In this document: positions 63,308 to 64,000 of the stretch, piece after piece
Layout of the letters: the number at the start of each line of letters is the position of its first letter
Numbering within the stretch: position 1 is the stretch's first letter
Assembly (NCBI RefSeq): GCF_013359935.1
Contig: NZ_JABMCB010000176.1
Span: 41,375-105,374, forward strand
DNA length: 64,000 bases
DNA from: Paenibacillus xylanilyticus
Lineage (GTDB): Bacteria; Bacillota; Bacilli; Paenibacillales; Paenibacillaceae
Direction of reading: 5' to 3'
Notes under the pieces: generated by a model
Database searches by the model: none
Told to the model about the DNA's origin: nothing
Seen by the model: only the letters and a program-made list of their open reading frames with translations
Position numbers and translations under genes: made by a program

Positions 63308-63733
63308 TTAGTTATTATGGATATGGAATGAGAAGTCCAATTGTTCATAATGGACTGGCTTCATTCTGGTTGGTAAGATGATTTTTATTTGTGACTGCAC
63401 CTCGGCTGATGAGTAAGGAGTAGCTTTTACTTGTGATTGTCGGAATTCATTGAAAAAATCAAGCGGAATTGTTTTAATCAAGTCTGCAGATCCATCTTCA
63501 TTTAAACGTAAATATCGAACAGATTTTGTGCGCAAACTTGCGATCCACTCAACTCCACATTCCGAACAGTACCACTGCCTACCACCTCGATAGAAGCAGT
63601 TCCCATGGACGATGTGTTCAACGTTGAATGGACAACACCGGACAGAAAGAATTCTTGGTTGTAATGAATCTATATTGATACTGCCTTGGTAGTTGCCATG
63701 AATCCTAGAAGATTCTTGTTTCTTTCTCGGCAT
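63308..63733 (-). CDS. zinc-ribbon protein of unknown function
   Basis: ATG 63733 with AAAGGAG at 9 nt; ATG 63742 is closer than optimal. 141 residues: a basic N-terminus, a CxxC-type ribbon spread over CCPFNVEHIVHGNCFYRGGR then WYCSECGVEW (C..C about 32-33 and 55-58), and a C-terminal acidic-to-neutral tail. It probably binds zinc and nucleic acid. It is the first gene of the minus-strand run to the AAA operon, 20 nt before the next gene's TTG. No family is recognised. Confidence 0.75.
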   Translation of the reverse strand: MPRKKQESSRIHGNYQGSINIDSLQPRILSVRCCPFNVEHIVHGNCFYRGGRQWYCSECGVEWIASLRTKSVRYLRLNEDGSADLIKTIPLDFFNEFRQSQVKATPYSSAEVQSQIKIILPTRMKPVHYEQLDFSFHIHNN

Positions 63734-63752
63734 TACAGGCATCTCCTTTGAA

Positions 63753-63792
63753 TAAAAAAGGGAAACCCTTCAATGAAGAAGGATTTCCCTTT
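63753..63792 (-). terminator. leader terminator
   Basis: AAGGGAAAtCCTTC..GAAGgGTTTCCCTT with six U on the minus strand, 24 nt before ATG 63733. No gene ends within the 200 bp above it, so it is in a leader. Confidence 0.85.
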
Positions 63793-63800
63793 TGATATTT

Positions 63801-64000
63801 TGGTAAATTCATTCACAAGTATGATTCTTAGAATCAATGAACCTGAATTAGAATGGCAATATTGAAGAACGCATACTGTGTAATTCCCCAATACTCCTTG
63901 TTCTAATTGAGTTTTTATTGGTTACACACCGTCCCTGTGTAAACCGTGAATTCACTTTTCTAAAATTACCACAAATACGTCTAGAAATCAAATGTTTAAA
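63801..64000. other. upstream region with an inverted repeat
   Basis: No gene is visible. An inverted repeat, GGTTACACA..TGTGTAAACC, occupies 63920-63945 (one bulged A) and may be an operator or a leader stem of the operon below. Confidence 0.45.

Noticed and set aside
1..64000. tRNA or rRNA genes and a replication origin with iterons
   Set aside because: No cloverleaf, rRNA segments or regular short direct repeats were recognised by reading; a tRNAscan or origin search could still find something.

Overview
The window looks like part of a large accessory replicon (megaplasmid or plasmid-like prophage) of a spore-forming Bacillota, most likely a Paenibacillus relative. The signs are strong AGGAGG-type ribosome sites with frequent TTG/GTG starts, SLH and copper-amine-oxidase-N surface proteins, an RsfA-like and a Spo0E-like sporulation protein, LexA boxes of the Bacillus type and a UvrX/YolD pair. 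There are no tRNA, rRNA or core housekeeping genes, but there is a private DnaN clamp. About four fifths of the genes lie on the minus strand.

Layout. 1-2580: the first 860 codons of a giant secreted repeat protein behind a promoter and leader terminator. 2947-5081: SOS-controlled uvrX-yolD operon with a 19-codon peptide gene at its end. 5160-5261: an orphan one-spacer CRISPR mini-array of type I-C-like repeats. 5739-9704: small regulators (RNA polymerase alpha-CTD-like protein, HTH/TPR regulator divergent from a small Xre repressor, RsfA-like protein). 9731-23288: a long minus-strand block of unknown genes with DNA/sulfur enzymes: a DndC-like PAPS-reductase-family protein, a second PAPS-reductase-like protein, a C5-cytosine and a D12-class adenine methyltransferase, an HEYGH zincin-like protein, and a TnpB element inserted in a small gene. 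25637-31384: a Spo0E-like phosphatase, a bacterial ubiquitin-like conjugation module (E1/ThiF, JAMM protease with a possible Ub-like part, PRTRC-B/Prok-E2-like protein) and dnaN.

32280-34605 (plus strand): a three-gene graspetide (omega-ester RiPP) cluster with ATP-grasp ligase, membrane protein and a precursor carrying four PD(D/E) repeats. 34855-38830: secreted proteins, including a metzincin-like protease. 38905-48807: an SNF2-type helicase preceded by an adenine-type methyltransferase gene that is split by two different group II introns; removing both introns restores one 366-codon reading frame. 48924-59109: cell-surface genes (LysM, three SLH paralogues of which one is a deletion pseudogene, CAP-domain protein, SH3 lipoprotein), four of whose promoters share a sigma-D-like pattern, plus a HEPN-domain gene. 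59388-63733: a Ycf46-like AAA ATPase / DUF1257 / DUF2997 / radical-SAM activase operon.

A recurring architecture on the minus strand is hairpin + U-tract, then only about 25-40 nt, then the Shine-Dalgarno site and start codon of the next gene. In most cases there is no room for a promoter between them, so downstream genes must be reached by read-through or antitermination. The surface genes, the modification enzymes, the ubiquitin-like module, the graspetide cluster and the HEPN gene together suggest an element that carries its own defence, competition and host-surface functions. That functional reading is inference.
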